This document shows, one piece after another, positions 35,301 through 47,415 of a stretch of 64,000 nucleotides of DNA. The translations under genes were made by a program, and so were the position numbers. Source of the stretch: Epiperipatus broadwayi (lineage: Eukaryota; Onychophora; Udeonychophora; Euonychophora; Peripatidae); the NCBI GenBank assembly GCA_028023455.1, contig JAQFVV010012402.1, forward strand, positions 10,336,292 through 10,400,291, in the 5' to 3' direction. Below the pieces are notes generated by a model. The model was not told the DNA's origin and ran no database searches. It worked only from the letters and a program-made list of their open reading frames with translations. Numbering within the stretch: position 1 is the stretch's first letter; every line of letters starts with the position of its first letter.

Positions 35301-37959
35301 ATTAAATAATATCACAGACCACATGATAATAAGCTATAAATATTACCCCCTATCAAAATGTAATTAGTCTTTACTAAATTACTATACATGAAAAACTGTA
35401 TCCAATTAAATTTCAAAATTAGCCATCTTGTTTATCTTCTTCATCATGAAAGAGTAGAAGAATCTATGAGAAATTTTGCCTAACTGGAAAAATGTATCTT
35501 TCCTATCAGCCTAAATGGATAAATTGCAACCATAATAAGGATTATCATCAAATTTTATTTAAAAGGAAATCATACTTAAATGTTTTAAATCACTAATGGA
35601 ATTTATTCAGAAATTATTCATCTCTTCTCTAAAATTGGAATAACTTGCTTGAAGTAATATTGACTGCCTATCTCTATAGATTTATTGAATGTTAGTAACA
35701 TTGTATAAATTATGGATTAACATGCAACATATAATTATTCATATATGAAAGCTGTTTAAAATCTTAATGAAAATTGGTGAAAATAACTCAAGACAACAGA
35801 TTATTTATTCTCTGCTAGGTATCATAAGTTAATATGACCTGAACTAGCTGAAGGAATTCCACTTACTTCAATTAATGGATTACTCTGTATATGAGATAAG
35901 TACCAACCTTGAGAATATTATTTCCTTATTGTTTCCTAAAGATTTAACTTGTTCATTTTTATACAAAACTACAGTTCTAACATCATCCAAAAAATAACAG
36001 ATTTATAATTGTTGATGCTAGAGTCACAAATACAACAAAGATATTATAAAATATTAAATAAAATTTTCTAAAATGAATTAATTGTTACAATACACAAGTA
36101 GGAATAGAAGAAATAATTGTAATTTACTGCAAATCCTTGGAAAAATCATTCTATTAATCTATGCTTCGAATCTTAATTTCTGAATCGATTATTCCAACAT
36201 GTGGATTTAATGTTAAGTGTATACTATTAAAATTATTGCCAGTAAAAATCAGTAATCTTTTGATGAAAATGTGATATGCCCAAACCTAACATGGAATTCA
36301 GAGATTACTTGTTAAAAGTGATTGTCTTATGAATTTTATTCTGAAATTATTTTCTTTTTAGTTATTATTGTTGTAATTATAATATTAATAAAGTCCTCAA
36401 GAGAATGATGGTATATAGGGTACAGATAACCACCTTATATTATTTGTGAGACATGTGTTTAAATGTAATGTCTGTTGTTATATTTTATTTGGAGATAGAT
36501 TATATTAAATTAATTTGTAAACTCCTAAATCAGTTATGTTTAACTATTTTTTGGTCACAAATAGCATGGGTAGATAATTAAATCACCAGGGAGTATTTAC
36601 TTTTATTGTCCTTATAAGGATTATATATAATTTGATGGTTACTATACCATGCAGAAAATCACTCTTGTGGTATTAATAATTCTAGATTTATTTGTTAGTT
36701 GAAGTTTGCACCTAACTAAAGATTGAAACTGTAACATATAATATAAGCCAGGCAATGTAACAAGTCATGCCACCAAGAGATACAATTGTCAGAATTATGA
36801 AGTTATGTACTTGTATAGCATTAATATGATTACTAGGTAAACAATTTGCTCATTCCTAAAAGGTTTAAGGAACTAGATTGATCTTAGAAATAATGCTGCT
36901 AATGGATTAAGTATCACTGTGAAGAAAAATTAATGACATTGTAAAACATTCCTACCCACCTGTAATTAATGGTAGACATTGAATGAATAGTGTACAACCC
37001 TCTCCAATATAATGTTTTGTATTTGCATCAATTTATTAACTGTACACAAACATAACTCATTGTTAGATTATTTAAAGGAAATAAATGATATTTGTAATTA
37101 TTTTGCAGACAACTTTTGATATTAGAAGTACATTTATTGTTCGCTAATATTTTGTTGGTTTGATTTTATATAATTGTTATTAATATTAAAGTAATTATAT
37201 TTATAATATGGTTGTCAGTCATTACTGCTAATCATCATCTTTTACACATTATCAAAATGAAAGATGTCATTAATGTTGTTTATTGAATCCATTTGCACCA
37301 TTTATTATTGAAGTCTCTAATTAAAATACAGAATTCAATAAGATATTGAAGGGTATAATGAAATCCCATTGATACCTTAAGCATATCTTGGTTAAGTTAA
37401 TCCTAAATTTTAATTTTATTAAATAAATAAGTTAATTAAATTTAGCTGAGAATCCTCAGAAAATTAATTGATTTAAGCTTACCTTTAACCTGAAAGTCAG
37501 AGAGTTAATTGCTAACTGTATCTGAATAAAATGCTCATTATCTTAGATTAAATCTTTATCCATTGTACATTGCAATACAATCGATGCATATAAGAAAGAC
37601 ATTAAGATTATTTTGGTAAATCCTTAAAAATAGCCTAAGGTATTTAACCAAAATAATTATACATATCATGATTTTATATCATTATTTATTATTATTGTTA
37701 GAGGTATAAAACAAATATATGTTCATTTTATTTTATTTTCCATAAAGAGTGCACCCATTATCAAACACATTTCACATAAACCCACTCATCTCAACCTTTC
37801 ATCTTTTACTCCTGCTTATTTGTGGCCTAAGTTTTCAGTTAATATATATTGTAAAGGGCACACATGCTGTTACATTAGTCTATAAATAAAATTACCAAAT
37901 TAAAAGTAAAAACTTCACAAATAAAAATTTGTTTTAAAAAATTGAAAATGAAGTCATCT
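32341..37959. other. Long AT-rich stretch without recognised features
   Basis: Scattered short frames (33560-33784, 33755-33949, 34321-34503) overlap on opposite strands and show no family resemblance. A short direct repeat with ACTATGTTATTGT lies near 34315-34390. Nothing else supported. Confidence 0.45.
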
Positions 37960-39797
37960 AAACTCGTATATATATAAAATCGCACAGATGAAAAAATTAT
38001 TAAAAGAAAACTTTATTAAAAAAAGAAAAAGTTTTAAAACTAAATTAAAAAACAAACAAACTTAAATATATAAAGATAAAAAAATATATATCTTTAAGAA
38101 TGTACAATAATTTAATTAATGCTATTGTGTAAAATGGAAATGATTATTTTCAATTAGTTAAAGTAAACTAGCACTTGGGCATTTCAAATTTTATAATTAA
38201 AGGTCAGATAGGAGAGAAATACAATAGGAATAGAATAGCCAATAAAAGAAATCCCTCAGGAAATGGACCTCAGCAAAAGAATAATCATCATCATGACATC
38301 ATGTTGAGTTAATCTGAAAATTTAATATAAAAAGAAAAAAATGGAAATAAAATATTATATGTGTTAGTGCAGGGAGAGTTGAAGGAGAAGGGATTGAAAA
38401 GATACACTTTCAATTCCTTCAGTTTTTCTAAAAAAAGAAATAAAATATTGTTTTCCCATATTGCAGACCCCAGGACATCAGGGCCAGCAATAAAATCCGG
38501 CAAAGAATTATACCAGCTTCAGTAAAGGACCAACAGCCAATGGCATACTAGTCTCCTCAGGATGTCATTGGTATAAACACTGGATTCAAATTACAAGCAA
38601 TTATTAAGGATGGACTTCTAAACTGTAAGAACTATATATATAATTCATGAACATTAACTATAAAACTATTCCGGTATTTAAATATGAATTCCTATCTGAC
38701 CAAATTAAATCATTAATAATTATTTTTATTATATATAAGTTTTAATATCATTTCCATTAATTTATTTTTTCTGTTCGTTTAAATGTTTATTATGATTTTT
38801 TTTTTTTTACATAAGCTAAAACTTTTAATTAAATCATGTTAAATTTAAGTTGGGCATGAAACGCTGCATAGATTTGTAAAGGTATGTTAGTTTATGGGAG
38901 AGTAAATCTTAAGTTATTTGTTTCGCAGTTAAATTGGGTCAATGGATTGGATGTATTGGTGTAATTTGTAAATGTAGCATGAAGATCTGCTACATGCAGG
39001 ATCACTTTTATGATGCACTTGGGAAAGGTAATTCCATCTGTATTGTCCATTGGAAGCAGATGTATTCCCTGCTCCTTGGATCACCCCTTTAGTCTATGGA
39101 ATGGGGTGGTAAGTCAGCAAAAAGGACTGCAATCCCTTCCTATGAAGTTTTTTTTATTTATTTATTTAGATTGTTCTTCTCACCAGACAGATGTAACATT
39201 CCTGTACTGGATGAGAGACATTTTCTTTTATATAACCTGCTGTTCAGATGTGTATTTCTGACAGTATGGTACTGTGCTGTCATATTCATGGTCCATTGAA
39301 TACATCGATATATCAGATAGATTGGCATTAGTTTGACTGTGAACTTTTGGCCTAGGGTTAAATAAGGGATATAGAATATCAAGTACAAGCTATGTAGTCT
39401 ATCCATACTTGACACTAATAAAATATTAATAAATTCATCTGTGTGAACTTCTAAAATAAAAAGTTAAAATGTAAATTAAATTCTAAAGTAAAGGTTAGAC
39501 TAAAATAATAATTCTAAATTTTATATATGTTTAATAAATATTTGTGTGTATTATTACTGGCAGTGGCTTCTTTTATTTTTTTTATATTGAAAATATATTT
39601 TAAATAAGAATTTATATATTATAAATCTCTGTGTCTCTCTAAGCTAATGGCATGGGCTAACAGTCAATAATAAAATAAAATTGGATCTTAACTTGCGTAT
39701 CTGCCTACTATATAAATTTTCCAGGTTTGAATGACCTGGTGGTGCTCTTGTATGGCAGATACGTTAAGACCACATACCACTCGACCATTATAATATA
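37960..39797 (-). mobile_element. Element Z, diverged copy C (reversed)
   Basis: The reverse complement of copies A and B can be followed through CAATGGATTGGAT, CAGATGTAACATTCCTG, a CTGACAGTATGGTACTG block, a TAGTCTATCCATACTTGAC block (about 39390-39412) and ACTGGCAGTGGCTTCTTTTA (about 39555). The right end CCATTATAATATATTGTAAC matches the left end of A. It is older than A and B, with many substitutions and indels. The internal frames of A/B are not preserved, arguing against a protein-coding role for the family. Confidence 0.6.
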
Positions 39798-40719
39798 TTG
39801 TAACACTATGGGGAAATAAGGGGTTTGTACCTGAGGTGATGGATCCTAGTACATGATCATCAATGATTCTCAGTTTAGTCACCATTTGTAACACTACAGA
39901 AAATTGGGGTTTAAATGTTTAGAGATCTGATGCATTGTTTGTTTATCACCAAGAAAAAAATATAAAATTTAATATTGAAACAGTAAGGTCTGCTTTGCAG
40001 ATCTTCGTTTCACCTTTTCTCACCTACTTCCTACCCTCATACCTTAGTTTGAACCCCAATCTATCGTAGTGTGTCTGCAATACACTTATATACCGAAAAT
40101 CCCACCTAATTTTAAACCACGAGCACAATGCTCGTATTATATATATAACTTATTCCCAAATAAAATAAAATATTATGAATTATGTATTTGTTCACATAAT
40201 TTACATTTATTAAAAAGTAAGTTATATAAGTCGTAATTACGCATACACTATGATATCCATTTTAAAACATATCAAAATTATAAATTGTTAAAGTTATTTT
40301 GTTTGAATCTATTTACAAATATATTACCGTCGTAATATATTTTGATTTAAAATAAAATTCATTTAGTAAATATTCGTTTAGTAAATAGATTCAAATATTG
40401 CAATTTAAAAAGTAAAATCATTTTCTTTAATTTAATAAAAGTTATTCCAAATATTTCTGTTAAAATAAATGAGGGACAATAGTTTAATTAGTAAATGTTG
40501 TATAAGTTTATCTAAAAACAGCAGATGTCCACTTAAGGTTTTCTTTAATTAATAAAAGTAATTTTTAATTAAATCTAGTTTGTAATTCGAATGTCGACAG
40601 GGAAATTAACAAAAGAAATTAATTAATGTTGAATTCCTTTAGACATTCCGATGATTTAATTACAGCTGATAAGTCCGATATTTTTGTAATGCTCCAGGGC
40701 AGTTCTATTGTTAAATTCT
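39798..40719. other. AT-rich sequence; small hairpin
   Basis: CGAGCACAATGCTCG (about 40121-40135) forms a short perfect hairpin. No gene seen. Confidence 0.4.
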
Positions 40720-40721
40720 AC

Positions 40722-41004
40722 TATAAAAAGGAGGTTTTTCTTTTGTTCTCCAGTTAGTTGGTATTCTAATGTTTCTAAGAGAAATCATTCTGAGTTCTAT
40801 TCTATTAATTTGTAAATCTTGACATGACAGAGTAGAGTGCAAGAAGGCTATCTCTCTCCGAAATGGTCATATGCTGCCGTAGACCATCGGAAGTTATCAC
40901 GGGCCCCGGAACTGCTGCTGCCGCTGCCAAAAATATGAACATTCCAGATTTTGCTGCTGAATTATAAAACCTGCCGAACATCTACCTGCAAATGCGTCTC
41001 CAGA
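40722..41004 (+). promoter_or_regulatory. Promoter-like signal and candidate first exon
   Basis: CTATAAAAAGG at about 40721-40731 is a good TATA box. CTCCAGTTAG about 30 bp downstream resembles an initiator. The following 250 bp is unusually GC-rich for this window and ends in CCAGAG|GTAACC, a plausible splice donor near 41004. Within it, ATG at 40863 opens a 34-codon frame with a short Ala run, stopping at 40967. It could be a cellular gene start, a non-coding RNA promoter or the edge of an LTR element. No downstream exon or second LTR was recognised. Confidence 0.3.
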
Positions 41005-43967
41005 GGTAACCTAAATTAACCCAAGAGCTCTTGTGATTCCTAACTAACATGCTATAGCTATTTAAAATTGTTTTCCTTATATTTCACATAACTTCATTAT
41101 GTATTTCTTTAATGTGTTTAAATATACTCAACATTTTGCTCTATCCTTGGGTTAATATTTTCTATTTATAAAGCTTTCTTTTATTTTATTATGATAATGT
41201 GTCAGAATCGTCTTTGACCGAGTGAACTATTCCCTCTATTGAAAGTAAGACGCCGCTATTAAGGCATATTTTAAATTTATAATTTTCCAATTTTATTATC
41301 TTGCAAATCACTCGTTCGAGGGTGATTCTTTTCTTTAATATAATATAATCACATAGTTTAAAATCTACATGTTATTGATTTTAATCTACCATGAGAGTAT
41401 GTGCGAGGTCAGTGATTTAAATGTGTCCCCAAATGCATGATTGCGTATATAAATCTATACTTACTTTTTAAACCCGCAAGCATGCATTTTCCTATTTTAA
41501 TTACCGTGTTCTACTTTAATTATGAAGTTCATCATTGACGTCGAGAATGTGCGGACCCTTTTAAATGAATTTCGGGGAATTTGATTGGGCATTTCTCTTA
41601 ATCCGAGTAAAACCCATTTAGTATGTTTTTATATACACTAGTCTCGTATTGCTGGTAAATGAATTGGTTGTTGAGACCGCTTTGTTTTATTTTTCCAAGG
41701 ATTCTTTACATGGCAAAGTCCGTTCTTTTCGCTTATTGCAAGTTTCCAGGCAGAGGGTGTCCCAAATGACACCCCTGGGAATTAAACGCAATCGTCACAC
41801 AGTCGCTAAGTTTCGGCTGTTCATCAAAATACTTTCCTACGGGTTAGCAGTGAGACGCCCTCCGTAATCATTCCGGATATTCGATATTGTTTTATTTTAT
41901 ATTTATTTTACAAAGCATCCGTGACTTAAACGTGTCACACCCTCCAACTTTAATAAATTCATTATCAGCAATACTGACCTCCCAATGTAACTTTATTATT
42001 ATTATTCTCAAATAAATGCTTTGATCACAGTCCCACTTTGTTGCTTAGTAAGCTTTTGTCCGTGCTATTCTCGAAATCAATAAATATTTTAGAACACTTA
42101 AGTTTCAAATATTTTCTTAAACTTGTATAATTACTCAAAGCACCTCGCACATGTTCCTATCTCATCAAGCACATTATCGTAATGCTATTAGCCCAAGGAA
42201 TAGAATATATCACTTTGCTTTAAAACCTTTTGTCATTTATTGAAATATAATGCCAACAATTATTTAATACGCGTCCCTGTCTCATATAAGCAGACAGTGG
42301 CGTTATATATATAATTTATATAAATAAATTGTGTGAAATTATTTAAAACTAAATTTGATCTCTTATTTTATTTGATTCCTATCACTGTCTCGGTCTATAT
42401 ATATATATTCTGCATTTCTTTTGTAAATCCATAGACGTTAATTAGCCACCCAAGTTTTTTTAGTATAGAGTCTTTTGTTTCTCCCTGACCACCAGGCACC
42501 GGTCAAAGGTCATACTAGTAGTGGCATCAGATGCGTTGTCACGTAGATGGCGCTGTGAAATTTGGGCTTTAGATTCGAACTTAGTATATCTAGAAGGCAA
42601 CCCCTCCTAGAATGTTCAGTTTCGTGTCGGGGGTTTGAATTCTGCAGTGTGTTAGCGAGATAGATGATTCTGACTGTTACAATATCAAAGAGATGAGCAT
42701 GATAGATCACTCTGAGAGATCAGCTCAGTTAACTCACTAGAGTAACTACAAGTATAATTAAATAAGAATTCAGCATTATAAATAAGTATAAGCAATATTC
42801 ATTCATTGTCATGAATGATTAACATAAAAATAAATCAACAGTCAAACTGGGAACTGGATTTAAAATGGATCTACTATAGATAAGGTTAATTATTTAGCCC
42901 ATACTAGCTTAGGACAGATCATTGAAACCATTAGTTGGATGCACAAATTTAACTGCTAATCCATAAGAATACAACCAACAAAAATAATAATACTGGGATA
43001 CTAAAACATGCAGATCAGCATCAATGCTCTGGCTACTGAGTACCTTTGATGTATTGGCCATTATAAATGTAATGTCTAGTAGAGACTAAACTAAAATAAA
43101 ATGTAATGCATGGACTTTAAAGAAGATACTCTTTGAATCAACTCAGGATGATAATCATCATCATCATCATATCATCAACTGGATGCCCATAAATTAAATA
43201 TATATTTCCCTTATTCTATATAGCTGTTATGCATGAATCTAGCTCAGGAAGCAAGAACCTGATACTTTATTATTGTGAGCAATAACTAAATAAATAAATA
43301 GATTAGCCTATCATAAATAACCTTAAGCAAATCATGGGCTTACCCAACTAGTTTTATTGAGATCATCAAAAAAACTAAATCCTAGAATATAAGCTATCAT
43401 GATATAAGGTCACACACACTGCACTTCATGAAACAGGAATTGGATAGAATAAAGCAATTAAGACTAAATGAAAGTATTTTTTTAAAAACAATTATTTAAT
43501 ATCTAATTAATAACCAAAAAAATAAAATAAAAATGACATGATAGTATGATTTCAAATATCCATTTGATAAAAAAATACATTTTCACAAACATTATATTAA
43601 CCAATCAATTCATTTTTATTCATGGATTAACTTTAAATTCATTAGGTTCTTCCTTTAAAAATAACTAAGGGTTTGTTAGACATTTTCAAAATCCAAAATA
43701 ATCTTTTCTTTTACCCAGAGGGTACATTAAAAGAAAAAAAAACTTAGATTTACAGTAGACTATATATATATTAAAAGCCATTTTACCATTTGTAACAGAA
43801 AATTTACTGTGTTTTACAAAAAAATGTCTCACAATTTGAAACACCTTAACTTAATGGAATTATTTAATATTGTCAATTTTTACACAAAAAACTTATTATA
43901 TTTATGAAACAAAAACAAATTTTCTATTAATAAAAATATAGTGTGCACATGCCAAAAATACTAATAC
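41005..43967. other. Less AT-rich, unassigned stretch
   Basis: Base composition is higher in GC than its surroundings at about 41500-42700, with CpG-containing patches such as GTCACGTAGATGGCGCTGTG (42539-42558). Short frames at 41649-41867 and 42510-42710 have no recognised domain. It may be an old transposon or the transcribed region downstream of the signal at 40722. From about 42750 it reverts to ordinary AT-rich sequence with a short (ATC)n run at 43150-43175. Confidence 0.35.
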
Positions 43968-44128
43968 CTCTAACCATAGCTTTAGTGTTTATGAAGTCAT
44001 TTCCAGTTGCATTTTCCAGTTTTCTTTTCAATTGAGCTTCTCTTTGAAGGCTTCTTAGACTTGTGCAGCAATTCCATAGAACAAAAAATAGCCAATTTTG
44101 TCCATAGTAGTTTTCTTGATTTTCCAGA
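43968..44128 (-). CDS. Candidate unidentified exon
   Basis: On the minus strand TTTCTGTCTGTGTCAG is a strong acceptor (exon begins at 44128) and GTTAGAG|GTATTAG is a plausible donor (after 43968). One frame is open throughout and reads LENQENYYGQNWLFF, then RSLQREAQLKRKLENATG and NTKAMVRG, protein-like with a charged helical stretch. The other two frames contain stops. I cannot assign a family, and no neighbouring exon was found on either side, so it may be a lone exon of an intron-rich gene or chance. Confidence 0.35.
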
Positions 44129-44148
44129 CTGACACAGACAGAAACTCA

Positions 44149-45259
44149 TGATCTTGGTTGAAGACAAGAATGCAGACTACTTTAGGGGTTACCTTCTTTA
44201 CACTTTATTCCAGGAAAGGTGATTACATGAAGAAAGGTGATGCCTAGCTTTTAGCTGAATCTAGCATATGGTTTTCACTATGCAAACCATTTTTAGTACT
44301 AAACTCTTAATCTGCTAAAAGCTTGATTAAAATGACTTCTGTTATTTTATTCAATAGCTTAGTAAAGATTCCTGTGGTATTATACCACTGCTTTGTAAAA
44401 CTTGTGCTTCTTTCTTTAGCAACTGGATTAAAACTTCCTATTCAAATTATTTCAAACAATTCACTTGTTGCACTCTCTACCAGTTTTCTATCTTAGAATC
44501 TTATTTGACCTATTTTACTATATTTAATAAAGTTTATTGTTATTTTCTTTTATAAATAAACATGTACCTTTATACTGTACTTGATGTAGACCTCATATAT
44601 TTAGTATTGACTATCTTGGTGTATGAACTCATGAATATTTTTTCAAAAAGTGATCAAATAAGGTATCATACAATTGTTTAACTTAACATTGGATATCTGT
44701 ATTAAAAATAGTAATGTACTTTATTATTCTATTTGAAAGCATCTATTATAAAATAAAGCAATTGTGCACTAAATTATAATTCTCCTTCAAAGGTAATTTA
44801 CTGATCAAAACTAATAGTCTGTGATTTGATTGGATCCTCAATTGATTATTCAAACTTACAATAGATGGCTTTGAAATAGCATGATAGAATGGATTAATTG
44901 TCTATTGGAAAAAATGAATAACTTGTGGCTCATTTAATAAATGCAAAACTTCATATTGAACTATTGAGTTTTATTTATCTTTAGTCTGGGCTTTAAAGTA
45001 GTAATGTGTTTTCAATAATGAATAATATTTCTGTAGTGTAAGTTTCACCACACCATTTTTATGTATGTTGGGGATCATAGATCTTATTCACATATCTTTG
45101 GTAATATGTTTACAATACATTCCACCACAAGATCTTAAAAGTGGATAGAAACCAGTCCTTACCTTGCATGAGAGTGATCTTCTGAAACTTACACTACAGA
45201 AATATTATTCGTTATTGGATTATCTCTAATCTTATGAATGACTAATAAAAATTATTAGT
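44149..45259. other. AT-rich sequence with a diverged inverted pair
   Basis: AATAATATTTCTGTAGTGTAAGTTTC near 45020 (given in two parts: AATAATATTTCTG and TAGTGTAAGTTTC) is mirrored by GAAACTTACACTACAG and AAATATTATT near 45184. This forms a hairpin with arms of about 26 bp. No gene seen. Confidence 0.5.
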
Positions 45260-45515
45260 AAGTGTTTTCATCTTGCTTTATAGTTAGCTAAATGGGTAAA
45301 AGATAGCTGCGGGGGGGGTTGCATTAGATCTTGGTGCAGTGCTCTCAGATCCAAAGCTTCTCATTAATAAAAGCCATAAGCTTTAAACTAGTCTGGGAAT
45401 ATTGGATGAGTAAGCACTAGATGGGGATTTTATGCACAAACCTTCCTACATCCAATGATTACTAAGGTTTTCTGTGGGTGGCACTACTGTATGGAGAGTT
45501 CGCTGCTGCTAATAA
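45260..45515 (+). mobile_element. Y repeat, decayed ribozyme (Y3)
   Basis: Sense copy with GTGCAGTGCTCTCAGATCC, ACTAGTCTGGGAATATTGG, TTTTATGCACAAACCTTC and GTGGCACTACTGTATGGAGA blocks. The core CTGATGA has become TTAATAA (45364-45370) and GAAA has become TAAA, so the ribozyme is dead. Upstream sequence (TTTATAGTTAGCTA, GGTAAAAGATAGCT) is shared with the copies at 62481 and 63000, showing that Y extends about 100 bp 5' of the ribozyme. Confidence 0.65.
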
Positions 45516-45861
45516 TAGTTTGGAATTTATGAATCTCATGTTTATTAGAGCAAATAAATTTCTTAATATTTATCCATTACTGATAACTTTATAACTATGG
45601 AAAACTAATTTTTTTAAAGTACTATTTGTAACTCTCAAGTATAAAAGGCTTAATAATGGCACAATTGTCTAATTGTATCATATTATAAACATATTAGTCT
45701 TTCTGGTCATTGCAGTAACACGATTAAAATAGTTTTATCTCCAACTAAGAATAGATAAGAATGTACAAACAATATTGGATACCTGTTTAGATTATTTATT
45801 TAGTTCTCAATTTTAAAACTGTTTGGAAAATTTCAATTACCAGAAAAATCTTTAATGTTGT

Positions 45862-45932
45862 TTTAAATTTGAACCCAGATCATGGCATAGTAAGAAAGTG
45901 CATTAATCACTACACCACAAGGTACTACTTTT
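45862..45932 (-). repeat. tRNA-like remnant
   Basis: On the minus strand TGTGGTGTAGTGATTAATGC resembles a tRNA D-arm/A box and GATCTGGGTTCAAATTT a B box. The anticodon arm does not pair properly, so this is a tRNA-derived SINE remnant or pseudogene. Confidence 0.4.
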
Positions 45933-47104
45933 TTAAAAATGTGGGTAAATTATAGTTTGTAATTTAACCTGCTTTAACGTCCATTTTACCTGCTTAGCAA
46001 CCAGTTATGCGTTTATATATATATTTACAATGATTTATTATGTATGGGAATCTGTTTTATTTTTCTATAATGAAATCAGTGCAGTTTTAACAGGTTTTTA
46101 TCTATATTTAGCTCTTATATAAATAAAGCTGCTAATTCTTTTGTTTCTAGGAATAAAAATAAATCAAAAAATCATTGGGTTAATTTTGATTTTGTTAGGA
46201 AAATTAATTGAAAATATAAGCTGCCTCCTTCATACAATCAATATCAGTTTATTTCTGCATTTCTTACAAGATTGCTGGAGCTGATTAGAAAGAAATATAT
46301 TAAAAAGTTCACAAAAGAAATGTCGTAAAATAAATAAATTAATTAAAAAGTGCAATGTAACATTTTTGATTATAATAGTTATTTTTATTTAAAAATAAAC
46401 TTTTCATATGCAGGAAGATCATATACATTGTTGTTAGTTTTCTTGGATTACGTTTTCAAGTTTTTAAATATACATACATATTTACATTTATAATGTTGAC
46501 CAATTAGTTAATAATGAAGATAATTAATATTAATAAAGGAAATCTGTATTTTCCTACAGTTATAATTAATTATTTTTATTGTTCACGTACATTAAACATA
46601 TAATGTCTAAATATTATTGAAGAAAATATTCTGCATAAATATTCTGGAGCAAAATAGAAAAGATTTTATATAAAAATTCATTTATCATGTATATTAATAA
46701 TATTTTATTTTGTTGGCAAAAAGCGGATGAACACAAAATCAAATAATTAATGAATCTTTTATTCATATGATTATTATGTTTTGATCCTACTTTTCTTCTA
46801 CATATGTTGTTTTGTATAGTTTAGTCACTATTATTGAATTAGTCATTGGCAAAAGATAGCTGTTGTGTTTTGTCTACTGCTTTAGTGCTTAAATATCACT
46901 TGATCTAAGCAACAAATCATATGATTATATGTATAATCTAAGCAAATAATCATATGATTATATGTATAATCTAAATATATATTGCATACTATATAACATT
47001 CAAATAATTTTTTGTCTGGAATGGTATATTTTTATTAATTTATGGCAAACTTACTATTGACATTGATGTACTGTTCATTATTGGTTGAATATATTGTTTC
47101 TATT

Positions 47105-47415
47105 AAATATATTTTGAATATTAAACCACTAAACATCACATGATCACCATTTCTTATGCTTGCTCAAAACTGTTATTAAAACAGGAAAAACTCTCCATAA
47201 AGTAATCCCACTCAGTGCAAGGCAGATATCTAGATGCAGTGCTCTCAGATCCAAGGCTTCTCACTGATGAAAGCCACAGGCTAGAAACTAGTCTGAGGAT
47301 ATTGGATGAGTAGGCACTAGATAGGGATTTTATGCACAAGCCTTCTGGAATCCATTGATTATTCTGGCTTGCACTGAGTGGCACTGTGTGGAGAGTTTTG
47401 CCTGTTTTAATATTT
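47105..47415. mobile_element. Y repeat, head-to-head pair with the best ribozyme (Y4)
   Basis: Bases 47105-47222 are antisense Y (its 3' part, from CACTAAACATCACATGATCA to CAGTGCAAGGCAG). Bases 47223-47415 are sense Y starting upstream of the ribozyme and ending GAGAGTTTTGCCTGTTTTAA. The antisense part matches the outer end of Y1 (4600-4710), so both share one 3' terminus. The minus-strand frame of 103 codons here is a read-through of the repeat and not a gene. Confidence 0.7.
47244..47310 (+). ncRNA. Type I hammerhead ribozyme (Y4)
   Basis: CTGATGA lies at 47264-47270 and GAAA at 47284-47287. Stem II pairs AGCC (47272-47275) with GGCT (47279-47282), with A.A at the innermost position. Stem III is AC/GT with a TA loop (47287-47292). 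H17 is C47293, the canonical GUC triplet, so the predicted cut is 47293/47294. Stem I pairs TTCTCA (47258-47263) with TGAGGA (47294-47299). After an internal loop it continues with TCCAA/TTGGA (47250-47254 with 47302-47306), then CTCA/TGAG (47244-47247 with 47307-47310). All invariant core positions are present. Confidence 0.85.

Noticed and set aside
45309-45318. G8 run (with C runs near 6216, 22625 and 23265) as possible quadruplex elements
   Set aside because: Single homopolymer runs without spaced G tracts; simple-sequence slippage is sufficient.
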